Positions 42,111-51,465 of a stretch of 64,000 nucleotides of DNA are shown here, one piece after another. The notes beneath the pieces were generated by a model. It was not told the origin of the DNA and ran no database searches. It was given only the letters and a program-made list of their open reading frames with translations. How positions within the stretch are numbered: position 1 is the first letter of the stretch; every line of letters starts with the position of its first letter. This DNA is from an uncultured Clostridia bacterium (lineage in GTDB: Bacteria; Bacillota; Clostridia; Saccharofermentanales; Saccharofermentanaceae). The stretch spans positions 29,533 through 93,532 of the forward strand of contig CAMVGO010000004.1 in NCBI GenBank assembly GCA_947167045.1, in the 5' to 3' direction. Position numbers and translations under genes: made by a program.

Positions 42111-43364
42111 TTATCCGAGTGTCCTTCCTATATCGTGACGGAAGTGCATATCCTTGAAGCTTATCTTTGCAACGCCTTCATATGCGCCGTCAATGGCCTC
42201 ATCAAGTGTATCTGCTTCATCGTAAACACAGAGAACGCGTCCGCCGCTCGTAACGAGCTTGCCGTCCTTAAGAGCTGTGCCTGCCTGGAATACGATCTTG
42301 CCGCAGGTATCGATGCCTGTGATCTCGTAACCCTTTGCATAGCTCTGCGGATATCCGCCCGAAGCCATGACAACAACGCAGGAACACTTATTCTTCCACT
42401 TGAATTCGACCTGATCGAGAGTTCCGTCGATGCATGCATCAACTATATCGAGAAGACTGTTCTCGAGGAGCGGCAAAACAGCCTGTGCCTCAGGATCACC
42501 GAAACGTGCATTATACTCAACAACCTTCGGTCCTTCAGGTGTAAGCATAAGGCCGAAGTAGATAACACCCTTGAACGGTCTTCCCTCTTTTTTGAGTGCT
42601 TCGACAGTAGGTGTGATGATCTCATTCTGAATGCGTGCCTTAAGCTCATCAGTCATGTCAGCACCGGGAGTAACCGCGCCCATGCCTCCTGTGTTAAGGC
42701 CTTCGTCGTGATCGTATGCTCTCTTATGGTCTCTTGAAGATACCATGGGGATGCAGGTGTTGCCGTCAGAGAAAGCAAGTACAGTAAGCTCGGGACCTGT
42801 CATGCATTCCTCGATGACGATCGTGGAGCCTGCATTGCCGAACTTCTTATCTTCCATCATGTCCTTAACGGCCTGCCTAGCCTCATCGAGGTTCTGTGCA
42901 ATGATAACGCCCTTACCTAATGCAAGGCCGTCGCACTTGATAACGATAGGCATAGGCTGTGTCTCAAGGTAATCGAGAGCTTTCTGCTCATCTTCAAAGA
43001 TCTCATACTTAGCAGTGGGGATCGAATACTTCTTCATGAGCTGCTTGGAGAAAGCCTTTGATCCTTCGATTATCGCAGCGTTTGCCTTGGGGCCGAAGGC
43101 TCTGAGACCTGCTTCTTCCATCCTGTCGACCATACCGAGTGCGAGCGGATCGTCGGGAGCAACGAATACAAGATCAAACTGCTCTTTCTTCGCATACTCG
43201 ACCATGGAATCCAGATCTGTAGCCTTTATATCAACGCATGTGGCGATAGAAGCAATGCCGCCGTTACCCGGAGCACAGTAGAGATCAGTTACCCTGGGAT
43301 CCTGCTTGAGCTTCCAGCAGATAACATGCTCTCTTCCGCCGCCACCAACTACTAAAACCTTCAT
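42111..43364 (-). CDS. purD: Phosphoribosylamine--glycine ligase
   Basis: Second step of purine synthesis: joins glycine to phosphoribosylamine with ATP. The 417-residue protein shows the N-terminal KVLVVGGGGREHVICWKL, the ATP-grasp region (PIVIKCDGLALGKGV) and the active-site motif YNARFGDPEAQAVL. GGAGG precedes the ATG. It lies 29 bases behind hom; no other pur gene is in the window, so it is separate from a main pur operon. Confidence 0.96.
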   Translation of the reverse strand: MKVLVVGGGGREHVICWKLKQDPRVTDLYCAPGNGGIASIATCVDIKATDLDSMVEYAKKEQFDLVFVAPDDPLALGMVDRMEEAGLRAFGPKANAAIIEGSKAFSKQLMKKYSIPTAKYEIFEDEQKALDYLETQPMPIVIKCDGLALGKGVIIAQNLDEARQAVKDMMEDKKFGNAGSTIVIEECMTGPELTVLAFSDGNTCIPMVSSRDHKRAYDHDEGLNTGGMGAVTPGADMTDELKARIQNEIITPTVEALKKEGRPFKGVIYFGLMLTPEGPKVVEYNARFGDPEAQAVLPLLENSLLDIVDACIDGTLDQVEFKWKNKCSCVVVMASGGYPQSYAKGYEITGIDTCGKIVFQAGTALKDGKLVTSGGRVLCVYDEADTLDEAIDGAYEGVAKISFKDMHFRHDIGRTLG

Positions 43365-43393
43365 ATGTTATCCTCCGAATCTTTTCGACTTGA

Positions 43394-44581
43394 TCACTTA
43401 AGATAGTGCATCCAGAAAGATGCCTCACTTGCACTTACGAGTGCAGCGATATCCTTATGCTTTATGCCCTTGACGAGGATAGCCTCATCGGAAAGGACTT
43501 CACACTCATAACCTTCTGCCGCGCCGAGCACCTTGGCAGGAACATCAGCCCTGACAACGATGTCGGCAGAGATCTCGTCATAAGGTGTGATCTCAGCACG
43601 TTCTTCAGTCCATACGCGGTTCTCCGCGGGATTGCCGAGAGCTGCCTCGATGATATCTCCGCAGACTGCGGATGCCGTAGGCATCGTGCCTGCGCCCTGA
43701 CCGTAGAACATAGCCTGTCCAAGGCTGTTGCCTTCTACCATTACAGCATTGAATACACCGTTGACGTTATAGAGCAGATTGCTCTTGCCGACCAATGCCG
43801 GTGCTACATAAACGACAGGTTTATCATCACCGCACTCATAGAGAGCGATGAGCTTGATGTCACAGCCGATGGAAGAAGCAAACTTCATGTCGTCCACGGT
43901 GATCTTTGAGATGCCCTCAGCATTGATCGAATCAGGTGCAATATATTCACCGTCAGAAGCGATCGTTGAGAGTATGGAAATCTTTCTCTGAGCGTCGATG
44001 CCGTCGATGTCAGCTGAAGGATTTGCTTCCGCAAAGCCGTTGTCCTTAGCCTGCTGCAGTGCCGTATCGAAATCAATGCCCTCATCCTTCATCTGTGAGA
44101 GGATGTAGTTTGTGGTACCGTTTACGATACCTGCGATCCTCGTGATCTTGTTTGCCGCAAGACACTTGTACAAAGGTCTGATTATCGGTATACCGCCGCC
44201 TACAGCTGCTTCGAACAGATAGCAGCAGTTATTCTCCTGAGCGATCTTAATGAGCTCGGGACCGTGTGTAGATACGAGTTCCTTGTTTGAAGTAACAACG
44301 CTGATGCCCAGTGACAGAGCGCGCTTCGTGTATTCATAAGCGATCCTTGCGCCGCCTATGGTCTCTACCGCGATAAGAATGTCGCTTTCGAAAACCTCGT
44401 CAGCGTTATGAGTTACGAGAGAAGCGAATCTGCTCTCGGGGAAATCCCTGATATCAAGGATATACTTGACGTTGATCTCTTCGCCAACGCGCTTCGTGAT
44501 CGCATCCTTATTGATGTCCAGCGTCTCGGCCACGCCTGATCCGACAGTACCGAAACCCATGATCGCAACATTGATTGCCAT
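43394..44581 (-). CDS. hom: Homoserine dehydrogenase
   Basis: Reduces aspartate semialdehyde to homoserine, the branch point to threonine and methionine. GFGTVGSGVAETL is the NAD(P)-binding loop, GGGIPIIRPL and GIVNGTTNYIL are catalytic-domain signatures, and NPSADIDGIDAQRK is intact. At 395 residues it lacks most or all of the usual C-terminal ACT domain. A separate ACT-domain protein lies directly upstream (21-base gap) and could supply regulation. Confidence 0.94.
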   Translation of the reverse strand: MAINVAIMGFGTVGSGVAETLDINKDAITKRVGEEINVKYILDIRDFPESRFASLVTHNADEVFESDILIAVETIGGARIAYEYTKRALSLGISVVTSNKELVSTHGPELIKIAQENNCCYLFEAAVGGGIPIIRPLYKCLAANKITRIAGIVNGTTNYILSQMKDEGIDFDTALQQAKDNGFAEANPSADIDGIDAQRKISILSTIASDGEYIAPDSINAEGISKITVDDMKFASSIGCDIKLIALYECGDDKPVVYVAPALVGKSNLLYNVNGVFNAVMVEGNSLGQAMFYGQGAGTMPTASAVCGDIIEAALGNPAENRVWTEERAEITPYDEISADIVVRADVPAKVLGAAEGYECEVLSDEAILVKGIKHKDIAALVSASEASFWMHYLK

Positions 44582-44602
44582 TTTACTTTGTCCTAACCTT
44601 TC

Positions 44603-45049
44603 TTATTCCCTGCTCAGTATCATGCACTTGCGCACACCTGCGAGCTTAGAGATGTCGTTAATTATATCGTCAACAGTTCCGTACATTGACACTGTCTCAA
44701 TCGAGATCGAGATGTCTGCAAGGCCGTTGATCGGGATATTCTGATTGATTGTCAGAATATTCGCGCGTGATTCCGCGATAGTTCGTATGATCTCTGACAG
44801 GATACCCTGGAAGTTCTCTACGGACAAAAGAAGCGTAACCTTCTTGCCGCTTGCCGCCTCATAGAACGGCAGTACGGAATCCTTGTACTTATAGTAAGCA
44901 CTCCTTGAAAGCCCTGTCTTTCTGACCGCCTCGTTTACCGAAGTGGACTCTCCCGTGTTAAGACGCTGCTTTACCTCCATAACCTTGATGAAGACTTCAG
45001 GCAGTACTCTCTTGTCGACGAGGAAATATTCGGGGTTATCCTGGGGCAT
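44603..45049 (-). CDS. ACT-domain protein (UPF0735/PheB-like)
   Basis: The 148-residue form starts at ATG 45049, ten bases after AAAGG, and begins MPQDNPEYFLVDKRVLPEV as in relatives; the track adds six residues. The N-terminal half contains a helix-turn-helix-like segment (VNEAVRKTGLSRSAYYKYKD) and the C-terminal half is an ACT domain (VTLLLSVENFQGILSEIIR, NILTINQ). These proteins often precede hom and probably sense an amino acid. Its ligand is not known. It leads the hom-purD-nadD-rsfS run. Confidence 0.88.
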   Translation of the reverse strand: MPQDNPEYFLVDKRVLPEVFIKVMEVKQRLNTGESTSVNEAVRKTGLSRSAYYKYKDSVLPFYEAASGKKVTLLLSVENFQGILSEIIRTIAESRANILTINQNIPINGLADISISIETVSMYGTVDDIINDISKLAGVRKCMILSRE

Positions 45050-45356
45050 AAAGTCAAGACCTTTCATACAAGTTTAGCGCTGTCACTATACTTCCTGTGA
45101 CGGACATTTGTACGCGCCTGACAATATTATCACGATTAAGAGGGCATTTCAACGAAAAAGGGGCTTAAATAAAGCATCGCACAGAAACCTTCGCGAAAAC
45201 CGCGCAATAACGGCATGGACAAGGCAAAAAGCACTTGCACTTTTCCGTCACAAAACCCACCGATTCCATGACATCTTCATGCAATGCACAGTAAAGAGGC
45301 CGCCTCACATGAGTGAGACAGCCCCGTATGATACGATCAATTGATCCGCCGCAAGT
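45050..45356. other. Intergenic region between the ACT gene and the LRR protein
   Basis: The 307-base stretch holds the terminator of the LRR gene, described separately, and the upstream region of the ACT-hom operon. TATAGT (minus strand, 45090-45085) is a possible -10, and GTCAC/GTGAC arms flank it. I see no gene; the 78-residue plus-strand ORF has no ribosome site and an unlikely sequence. Confidence 0.5.
45291..45323 (-). terminator. Terminator of the LRR/cell-wall-binding gene
   Basis: On the minus strand GGCTGTCTCAC (45323-45313) pairs with GTGAGGCGGCC (45308-45298) with two G-U pairs, followed by TCTTTAC. It lies 34 bases after the stop. Confidence 0.75.
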
Positions 45357-47585
45357 TTATGGATTCAGGCAGACACCGTTCGAATCGAAGATATAGGTCT
45401 TGCCGTTTATCTTCTTCGTGCCGGTTACCATTGCGCCGGAGGAAGGATCAAGGTAATACCAACTGCTGCCAATTTGTAGCCACCCGGTGTGCATGATACC
45501 GTTATTTTTGAAATAATACCATTTACCACTGATCTTCTGCCATCCCGTTACCATTTTTCCGTCAGGAGCAAAGTAGTACCAGATGCCACCCATATCTTTC
45601 CAACCGGTAGTCATTACGCCTGAAGAGTCCATGAAATACTTCGCTCCGTTATACATGATCCAACCGACCTGCATAACGCCTTTATAATTGAAGCAATACC
45701 ATTTGCCATTTTCTTCAAGCCAGCCGGTAAGCATGATTCCGTTATTTTGGAAATAATACCAATCACCATTGATCTTCTGCCATCCCGTTACCATCTTTCC
45801 GGAAGGATCGAAGTAGTACCAGATGCCACCCATATCTTTCCAACCGGTAGTCATTACGCCTGAAGAGTCCATGAAATACTTCGCTCCGTTATACATGATC
45901 CAACCGACCTGCATAACGCCTTTATAATTGAAGCAATACCATTTGCCATTTTCTTCAAGCCAACCGGTAAGCATGATGCCGTTCTTTTCGAAATAATACC
46001 AAGCGCCATTGATCTTCTGCCATCCCGTTACCATTTTTCCGTTAGTACCGAAGTAGTACCAGATGCCACCCATATCTTTCCAACCGGTAACCATCTGACC
46101 TGAATTGTTCATGAAATACTTCGCTCCATTATCCATGATCCAACCGACAAGCATTTCACCTTTATCATTGAAGCAATACCATCTGCCACCTAAATTAAGC
46201 CAACCGGTAACCAGATCATTGTTTAAGACATAGTACCAATTTCCCTGAATCATATTCCAACCTTCAGAAACGACAAGCAGAGAGCGGTCAATAGCCAACT
46301 GGTTCTGATTCGCATCCCGATAGTAAGCAGCAGTAGCAGGCAGCGCTGCCCATCCGGAATTTTCCCCTGATTCATAAGCAGATACCAGACTGGGACTATT
46401 ATAGATATTTATCAACTTAAGGGGATTGGAATAACAAAGCAAACCATATAGTTTTGTATTCTTACTGATATCCAAAGTGTCAAGCGAATTATTATTACAA
46501 ACCAGGAATTGAAGATCTGCACACGCACTGATCAAAAGATTATCAATCTTGTTATCAGAGCAATTGATCTCGTATATATCCGTACAGTTACTGAAATCCA
46601 GGCTTGATAAGAGATTACTATTGCAGTAAAGATTGTACAGCGACTTTAACTTACTGATATCAAGATCTTTTATCTGATTATTGCTGCAGTCAAGGTATGT
46701 CAGATCAGTACACATACTGACATCGATTTCTGTCAGCTGGTTGCCGGCGCACCTGAGAGAATTCAGTGAAAGATTTTTGCTCACGTCGATGCTCGTAAGC
46801 TGGTTGTTGCTGACACGTAATTCTTTAAGAGCATCATTAGCTTTAATGTCGATGCTTGTAAAAAGATTGTTTTCGCACCATAAATATTGAAGCTCAGAAT
46901 TTTTGCTTACATCGATATCATTAAGCTGGTTTCCGTTGAAACTGAGTTCAAACAGATCTTTACAATTGCCGACATCAAGACTTGTAAGCTGGTTGCTGTC
47001 ACACATAATTATTGTCAATGCAGTATTATTGCTGACATTAAGGCTGGTCAGTTTGTTCTTACTGCAAGAAAGCTCTGTCAGGGCAGTACAGTCACCGATA
47101 TCAAGACTTGTCAGCTGATTACCTTGGCATGAAAGCTTTGTCAGGGCAGTACAGTTGCTGACATTAAGGCTTGTCAGTTTGTTGTTGTAGCAAGCCAGGG
47201 ATTGCAACGAAGTATTCTTGCTCACATCAAGACTTGTTAACTGATTGTTGTGACATTCCAGATTAACAAGAGATGGAAAATACTCAATACCCGTTAAGTC
47301 TGATATCACTTTTTCCGGTTTTGAAAAATAATTTGAAACATCAAGGCGTTTTACGCCGCTTACTTCCTTCTGAGTCAGAAAACCGTCTTTATCTTTGTCA
47401 TAACCCTGAACAATGGTTCTGAAATTGTCATCAGGGAAATTAGTATCATCGATCTCAACGACAAAATCGGCATTAACAGCCTTTACTGCCCAAGGCAGAT
47501 TGGATAATACCGAAAAGCCTACTGCGGCAGCAAACGCACCCAGCATTATCTTGCCTGCGATCTGTTTAATTCTTCCGTTCGCCAT
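45357..47585 (-). CDS. Secreted leucine-rich-repeat protein with choline-binding-type wall repeats
   Basis: The protein is exported: MANGRIKQIAGKIMLG starts a Sec-type signal of about 38 residues. ATG 47585 (GAGG seven bases upstream) gives 742 residues. An EF-hand-like loop (DKDKDGFLTQKEV) precedes about 14 LRR units of 21 residues each (pattern LTSLDVSKNTxLxxLxCxxN, about residues 98-395). The rest is about 15 GWxxxxGxWYYF wall-binding repeats (about 440-742). No LPXTG motif is seen; it is probably held non-covalently on the surface. Likely roles are adhesion or glycan contact. Confidence 0.85.
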   Translation of the reverse strand: MANGRIKQIAGKIMLGAFAAAVGFSVLSNLPWAVKAVNADFVVEIDDTNFPDDNFRTIVQGYDKDKDGFLTQKEVSGVKRLDVSNYFSKPEKVISDLTGIEYFPSLVNLECHNNQLTSLDVSKNTSLQSLACYNNKLTSLNVSNCTALTKLSCQGNQLTSLDIGDCTALTELSCSKNKLTSLNVSNNTALTIIMCDSNQLTSLDVGNCKDLFELSFNGNQLNDIDVSKNSELQYLWCENNLFTSIDIKANDALKELRVSNNQLTSIDVSKNLSLNSLRCAGNQLTEIDVSMCTDLTYLDCSNNQIKDLDISKLKSLYNLYCNSNLLSSLDFSNCTDIYEINCSDNKIDNLLISACADLQFLVCNNNSLDTLDISKNTKLYGLLCYSNPLKLINIYNSPSLVSAYESGENSGWAALPATAAYYRDANQNQLAIDRSLLVVSEGWNMIQGNWYYVLNNDLVTGWLNLGGRWYCFNDKGEMLVGWIMDNGAKYFMNNSGQMVTGWKDMGGIWYYFGTNGKMVTGWQKINGAWYYFEKNGIMLTGWLEENGKWYCFNYKGVMQVGWIMYNGAKYFMDSSGVMTTGWKDMGGIWYYFDPSGKMVTGWQKINGDWYYFQNNGIMLTGWLEENGKWYCFNYKGVMQVGWIMYNGAKYFMDSSGVMTTGWKDMGGIWYYFAPDGKMVTGWQKISGKWYYFKNNGIMHTGWLQIGSSWYYLDPSSGAMVTGTKKINGKTYIFDSNGVCLNP
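45541..46020. repeat. Two near-identical 240-bp tandem repeats in the wall-binding region
   Basis: The blocks 45541-45780 and 45781-46020 align base for base. The lines 45601-45720 and 45841-45960 are identical, and differences are confined to short ends. A third, more divergent copy follows at 46021-46260. Each unit encodes four wall-binding repeats. Confidence 0.9.
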
Positions 47586-47691
47586 TCTTTTACCTCTTCT
47601 TCCTTTTTTAAATTGCTTATTTATGAATCCGTACAATGCTAACATTTTCCAATCATCTGTCTTAACGTTTTTCTGAAGCCTGAATATCTTA

Positions 47692-48297
47692 TCAAATTTC
47701 AGATCTCAGTTTCTCTGCCATTGCTCTTGAAGCCTTGCCTCTGTGGCTGATGGAATTCTTCTGTTCCTTTGTCATCTGTGCGGTGGTCATGCCGAATTCG
47801 GGAACATAGAAGATAGGGTCGTAACCAAAGCCGCCGTCACCTGCAGGTTTCTCATGGAGAACGCCGCAGACCTCTCCCCTGACCGTGAATTCGGACCCGT
47901 CGGGACGTACTACTGCGATGCTGCATACGAACTTTGCGGTGCGCTCTTCTTCGGGAACGTCTTTAAGCATCTCGAAGATCTTTTTGAACTTCTCGGGATA
48001 TGTGGAATCCTCGCCGCAGAATCTGGCGGAATAGATGCCGGGAGCACCGTCAAGCGCATCGATGCAGAGGCCGGAATCGTCTGCCATGACATATGCGCCT
48101 TCGGTAAGTGCATGCACCGCTCTGGCCTTGATGAGAGCGTTTTCTTCAAACGTCTTGCCGTCTTCAACGATGTCCGGATCAAGACCTTCCTCGCGCATGG
48201 ACACGACCTTGAAAGGCGTTCCGTCCAATATCTCGCCGATCTCTCTTACCTTGTCCTTGTTAAATGTGGCGAGTATAAGTTTCATTTCCTTGCTCAT
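47692..48297 (-). CDS. rdgB: XTP/dITP pyrophosphatase (RdgB/HAM1 family)
   Basis: Hydrolyses non-canonical purine nucleotides such as dITP and XTP. LILATFNKDKVREI, DDSGLCIDALDGAPGIYSARF and GFGYDPIFYVPE are the family motifs. ATG 48297 is five bases after GGAGG and is preferred to the track start; it overlaps the rsmF stop (ATGA). At 201 residues the length is normal. Last gene of the argS-pepF-rsmF-rdgB run. Confidence 0.94.
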   Translation of the reverse strand: MSKEMKLILATFNKDKVREIGEILDGTPFKVVSMREEGLDPDIVEDGKTFEENALIKARAVHALTEGAYVMADDSGLCIDALDGAPGIYSARFCGEDSTYPEKFKKIFEMLKDVPEEERTAKFVCSIAVVRPDGSEFTVRGEVCGVLHEKPAGDGGFGYDPIFYVPEFGMTTAQMTKEQKNSISHRGKASRAMAEKLRSEI

Positions 48298-49724
48298 ATA
48301 AGCCTCCATGCTTTTGGATACATATTTTTTGCTGTTGTTCCGTTGATCTTTGCAAAACCGAGCGGATAACTGCCAATTCCGGCAATTATCAGGCCCGAAT
48401 TCTTGATTCCGTCTTCCTGCGAAACAGATATCGTCTCGCCTCTTAAGTACTTAAGGAGCCTGTCATCGTCTCTTGAAAGAGCAAGATAAGAATCATCTCT
48501 TATGTCGTCTCTGCTTAATGCGAGCGCGATGCTGTTTGACGGTTCGAAGACCGTCTTTCCCGACTTGAGCGGCTTGATGTCGCCTACGTAAAGGCCTGTC
48601 TTTACGACCTTAAGGCCTTTGAATATCCTCTCGTCAAATGTCATCTGGAATATGCCCGTTCCGTGTGTCACGAACCTGCCCTTTAAGAGCGCTTCCTTTC
48701 CTTTGGCGGATAAGACTTCATCGAGAACGTTCATCGCGGCTTCGATGTTCCTGTCCCTGCGCTTTTCATCACCGTCAGAAAGAATTTCTTTCGCTGAATT
48801 CAGTTCCTGTTCCGCGCCTTTGACGAGATGCACGCAGAAGTGTCCGTCACCTTTTGAGAGATGAGGCCATATCCTCATGGAACCGGGAAGTATGGAACCT
48901 TCCCCGCCGTGTGTAACCCCCAGAATCTCAGGATGCGGCTTCACATGGTATTCGGGATGTCTTTCAATGAAGCGTGCTATCTGATTCTCATCTTCTTCCA
49001 CGCAGAAAGTACAGGTGGAATAGACGATCGAGCCGCCGTCTTTTAAGCATTTATGAGCAGCTTCCAGAATAGATTCCTGCAAAGGAACGCATACCTTGGG
49101 ACCGTAGTTCATGTAGCTTTTGACCGCACCGCTGTCCCTTCTGAACATGCCTTCACCGGAACACGGCGCATCGATGAGGATCTTGTCAAAGAAAAGCGGA
49201 AGTCTTTCAGCGATGTTTTCGGGCGTCTCGTTAAGGATGACGAGCCCTTTTATTCCTGAACGCTCGATGTTGCGGAGCAATGCCTTGGAGCGCTCGAAAC
49301 TTATCTCGTTTGCGACCAGGAGGCCTTCACCTTTCATGTCTTCGCCCAGTCTGCATGCCTTGCCGCCTGGAGCCGCGCAGAGATCAAGTACGATCTCGCC
49401 GGGCTTTGCGGACATAACCTGTGCCGGAAGCATGGCAGAAGGCTCCTGCGGATAGTAGACTCCCGCATGATAAAGGGCTTCCCTGCCGCTCGATTCGTTC
49501 TTTGTATAGTAACCGCCGCTGCACCACGAAACGGGATCTGCGGTTTCTCCCAATTCTTCTAAAAGTATTCTTTCCTCTTCAACAGAAGATATCTTCGATC
49601 TGGAGAACCTGATGCCTTTTAACGGCTCCTTGTCAAAGCTCTCATAGAAACCTTCCTCAGACACAGACGTCTGATGAGAGAAGAATGAATCCATCTCGTT
49701 GATAAAGTCTTCGGGAAGATTCAT
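48294..49724 (-). CDS. RsmF-like rRNA cytosine-C5 methyltransferase
   Basis: Predicted SAM-dependent 5-methylcytosine RNA methyltransferase of the NOL1/NOP2/Sun group. LDLCAAPGGKACRLGE is the SAM site, DAPCSGEGMFRRD holds one catalytic Cys, and VYSTCTFCVEEDE the other. The C-terminal about 150 residues form an extra RNA-binding part as in RsmF/YebU types (476 residues in all). Gap to pepF is seven bases. The exact rRNA position cannot be read. Confidence 0.88.
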   Translation of the reverse strand: MNLPEDFINEMDSFFSHQTSVSEEGFYESFDKEPLKGIRFSRSKISSVEEERILLEELGETADPVSWCSGGYYTKNESSGREALYHAGVYYPQEPSAMLPAQVMSAKPGEIVLDLCAAPGGKACRLGEDMKGEGLLVANEISFERSKALLRNIERSGIKGLVILNETPENIAERLPLFFDKILIDAPCSGEGMFRRDSGAVKSYMNYGPKVCVPLQESILEAAHKCLKDGGSIVYSTCTFCVEEDENQIARFIERHPEYHVKPHPEILGVTHGGEGSILPGSMRIWPHLSKGDGHFCVHLVKGAEQELNSAKEILSDGDEKRRDRNIEAAMNVLDEVLSAKGKEALLKGRFVTHGTGIFQMTFDERIFKGLKVVKTGLYVGDIKPLKSGKTVFEPSNSIALALSRDDIRDDSYLALSRDDDRLLKYLRGETISVSQEDGIKNSGLIIAGIGSYPLGFAKINGTTAKNMYPKAWRLI

Positions 49725-49731
49725 CTTATCC

Positions 49732-51444
49732 TCACAGATTAAGAAATTCAGAGCACCTGTATGCCAGGGTCTTCATTACGTCGACTTTGAACGGTGATTC
49801 AAGTCCGGAGCGCTTGATGAGATTTAAGAAGGTGTCGCTTCCGCCCAGCTGGCAGAGCGTGTTGTACTTCTCAAGTGCGACCTTGAGGTCAGTTCTGGAT
49901 TCATCCCAGAGTTCCAATGCACAGATCTGGGAAAGACAATAATCGATGTAATAGAAAGGTGTCGTGAAGATGTGATCCTTCTTCATCCAGGCACCGCCCA
50001 TCGCGTGGAAAGGCGTGTCTTCCTCATCGTATTTGATGAAGGGCTGATATGTCTCTTCAAGTTTCTTCCAGGCCTGATGGCGCTCTTCGGGCGTCATGTC
50101 AGGATTGTCGTAAACGATATGCTGGAACTCGTCGACCATGCAGCCGTAAGGCAGGAACAAAAGCCCGTCGGTCATGTGAAGTTCGCAGTACTGCTCAGCG
50201 CGCTTGCCGTAGAAGATATCCATGAAAGGATATGACATGTATTCCATCGATGTGGAGTGGATCTCGCACGTCTCGAGCGTGGGAGACAGGCACTCAACGA
50301 AGGGTGAGGACTCTGCACCGGCAAGCGCGGCATAAGCGTGTCCGCCCTCATGGATGACAGTCGCAACGTCGTCAAAAGTGCCGTTGCCGTTCATGAAGAT
50401 GAACGGTATGCAGTAATCCTCAAGATACATGCAGTAACCGCCCGTGGACTTGTTCTGGCGTGACAGGAGATCCGTATATCCGTGGTCGGTCAGGACATCG
50501 AAGAAGCTCGGCGTCGCACCGAACATAGTCCTGAAGAACTTGCCTGCCGCATCCTTATATGTTTCCTTGCTTACGACGGGGGCAGGATTGCCGTCGGCAA
50601 AAAGACAAGGAAGATCGTGGAACATTAGTTCGTCGACCTTTAATCTTTCCTGCTGCAGTTTTCTTATCTGCGTTGTGAGCGGAACGATATATCTTTTGAT
50701 GTTCTCTCTGAAGGAAGCAACGTCTTCCCTGTTGTAGTCGTAGCGCTCCATGCGCTTATAGCCGAGCTCGGTAAAACTGCTGTATCCGAGCTTCTTTGCA
50801 GCCGTCGTCCTGACCTTTACGAGGTCGTCGTAGATTTTGTCGTAAGTTTCTTTTCGTGACATGTAGTAGGAATCGAGAGCCGCATGAGCGCTGCGTCTGA
50901 CGTTCCTGTCCGTCGATTCGAGATAAGGCTGGATGAGACTCAAGTTCAGAGTCTTCTTTCCGAGCGTGATCTCTGCTTCCGACTGCTTTTGAGCGTATTC
51001 GTTTTCGAGCCTGGATTCCTCTGTAAGGTCGTCTATAACCTCGCTCGAGATGATCTCACGCTGGTTCTTTGCCTTGCGGAAGATCATGGAGCCGTACTTG
51101 ACCTTCAGTGAATCCGCACAGGGACACGTGAGAAGGCCCGAGAGGACCGCTGATGAGAGTTCCTGGACTCTGGCTCCCGCCTCGTCGAAGAACTCCATCT
51201 CCTTGTTGTAGAAATCGTTCGATGTGTCCAGGTCGTGAAGTATCTGGCAGAGGGCGTACTGCGTATCGAAGGAACTGATGGCGATCTCATACTCGCCGAG
51301 GGCTTCATCTGCCGCCTCGAGAGTCTTGGCGGTCATGAGCCTGAGTCTTACGTTCCTTACGGTCTCCGTGAACTTGTCAATATCAGGTCTCGTGTAGTTA
51401 AGGTCCTTGAAATCCGGTACCGAGCTGTTCGCTGTATTATCCAT
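49732..51444 (-). CDS. M3-family oligoendopeptidase (PepF-like)
   Basis: Cytoplasmic zinc metallopeptidase that degrades oligopeptides. The zinc motif VIHEGGHAYAAL (HExxH) with the downstream glutamate region (PTLETCEIHSTSMEYM) is clear. At 570 residues it fits the shorter M3 oligoendopeptidase group. AAAGG precedes the ATG, and the gene lies 21 bases behind argS. Confidence 0.9.
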   Translation of the reverse strand: MDNTANSSVPDFKDLNYTRPDIDKFTETVRNVRLRLMTAKTLEAADEALGEYEIAISSFDTQYALCQILHDLDTSNDFYNKEMEFFDEAGARVQELSSAVLSGLLTCPCADSLKVKYGSMIFRKAKNQREIISSEVIDDLTEESRLENEYAQKQSEAEITLGKKTLNLSLIQPYLESTDRNVRRSAHAALDSYYMSRKETYDKIYDDLVKVRTTAAKKLGYSSFTELGYKRMERYDYNREDVASFRENIKRYIVPLTTQIRKLQQERLKVDELMFHDLPCLFADGNPAPVVSKETYKDAAGKFFRTMFGATPSFFDVLTDHGYTDLLSRQNKSTGGYCMYLEDYCIPFIFMNGNGTFDDVATVIHEGGHAYAALAGAESSPFVECLSPTLETCEIHSTSMEYMSYPFMDIFYGKRAEQYCELHMTDGLLFLPYGCMVDEFQHIVYDNPDMTPEERHQAWKKLEETYQPFIKYDEEDTPFHAMGGAWMKKDHIFTTPFYYIDYCLSQICALELWDESRTDLKVALEKYNTLCQLGGSDTFLNLIKRSGLESPFKVDVMKTLAYRCSEFLNL

Positions 51445-51465
51445 GCCTTTACCTTTCTAAGTTGC

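Noticed and set aside
42057-42737. 226-residue plus-strand ORF
   Set aside because: Antisense to purD; composition is that of a shadow frame.
45108-45344. 78-residue plus-strand ORF in the intergenic region
   Set aside because: No ribosome site; overlaps a terminator and promoter region.
45541-47300. Possible CRISPR or other repeat array
   Set aside because: The regular repeats (63 bp and 240 bp) are in frame and encode LRR and wall-binding units of one protein.
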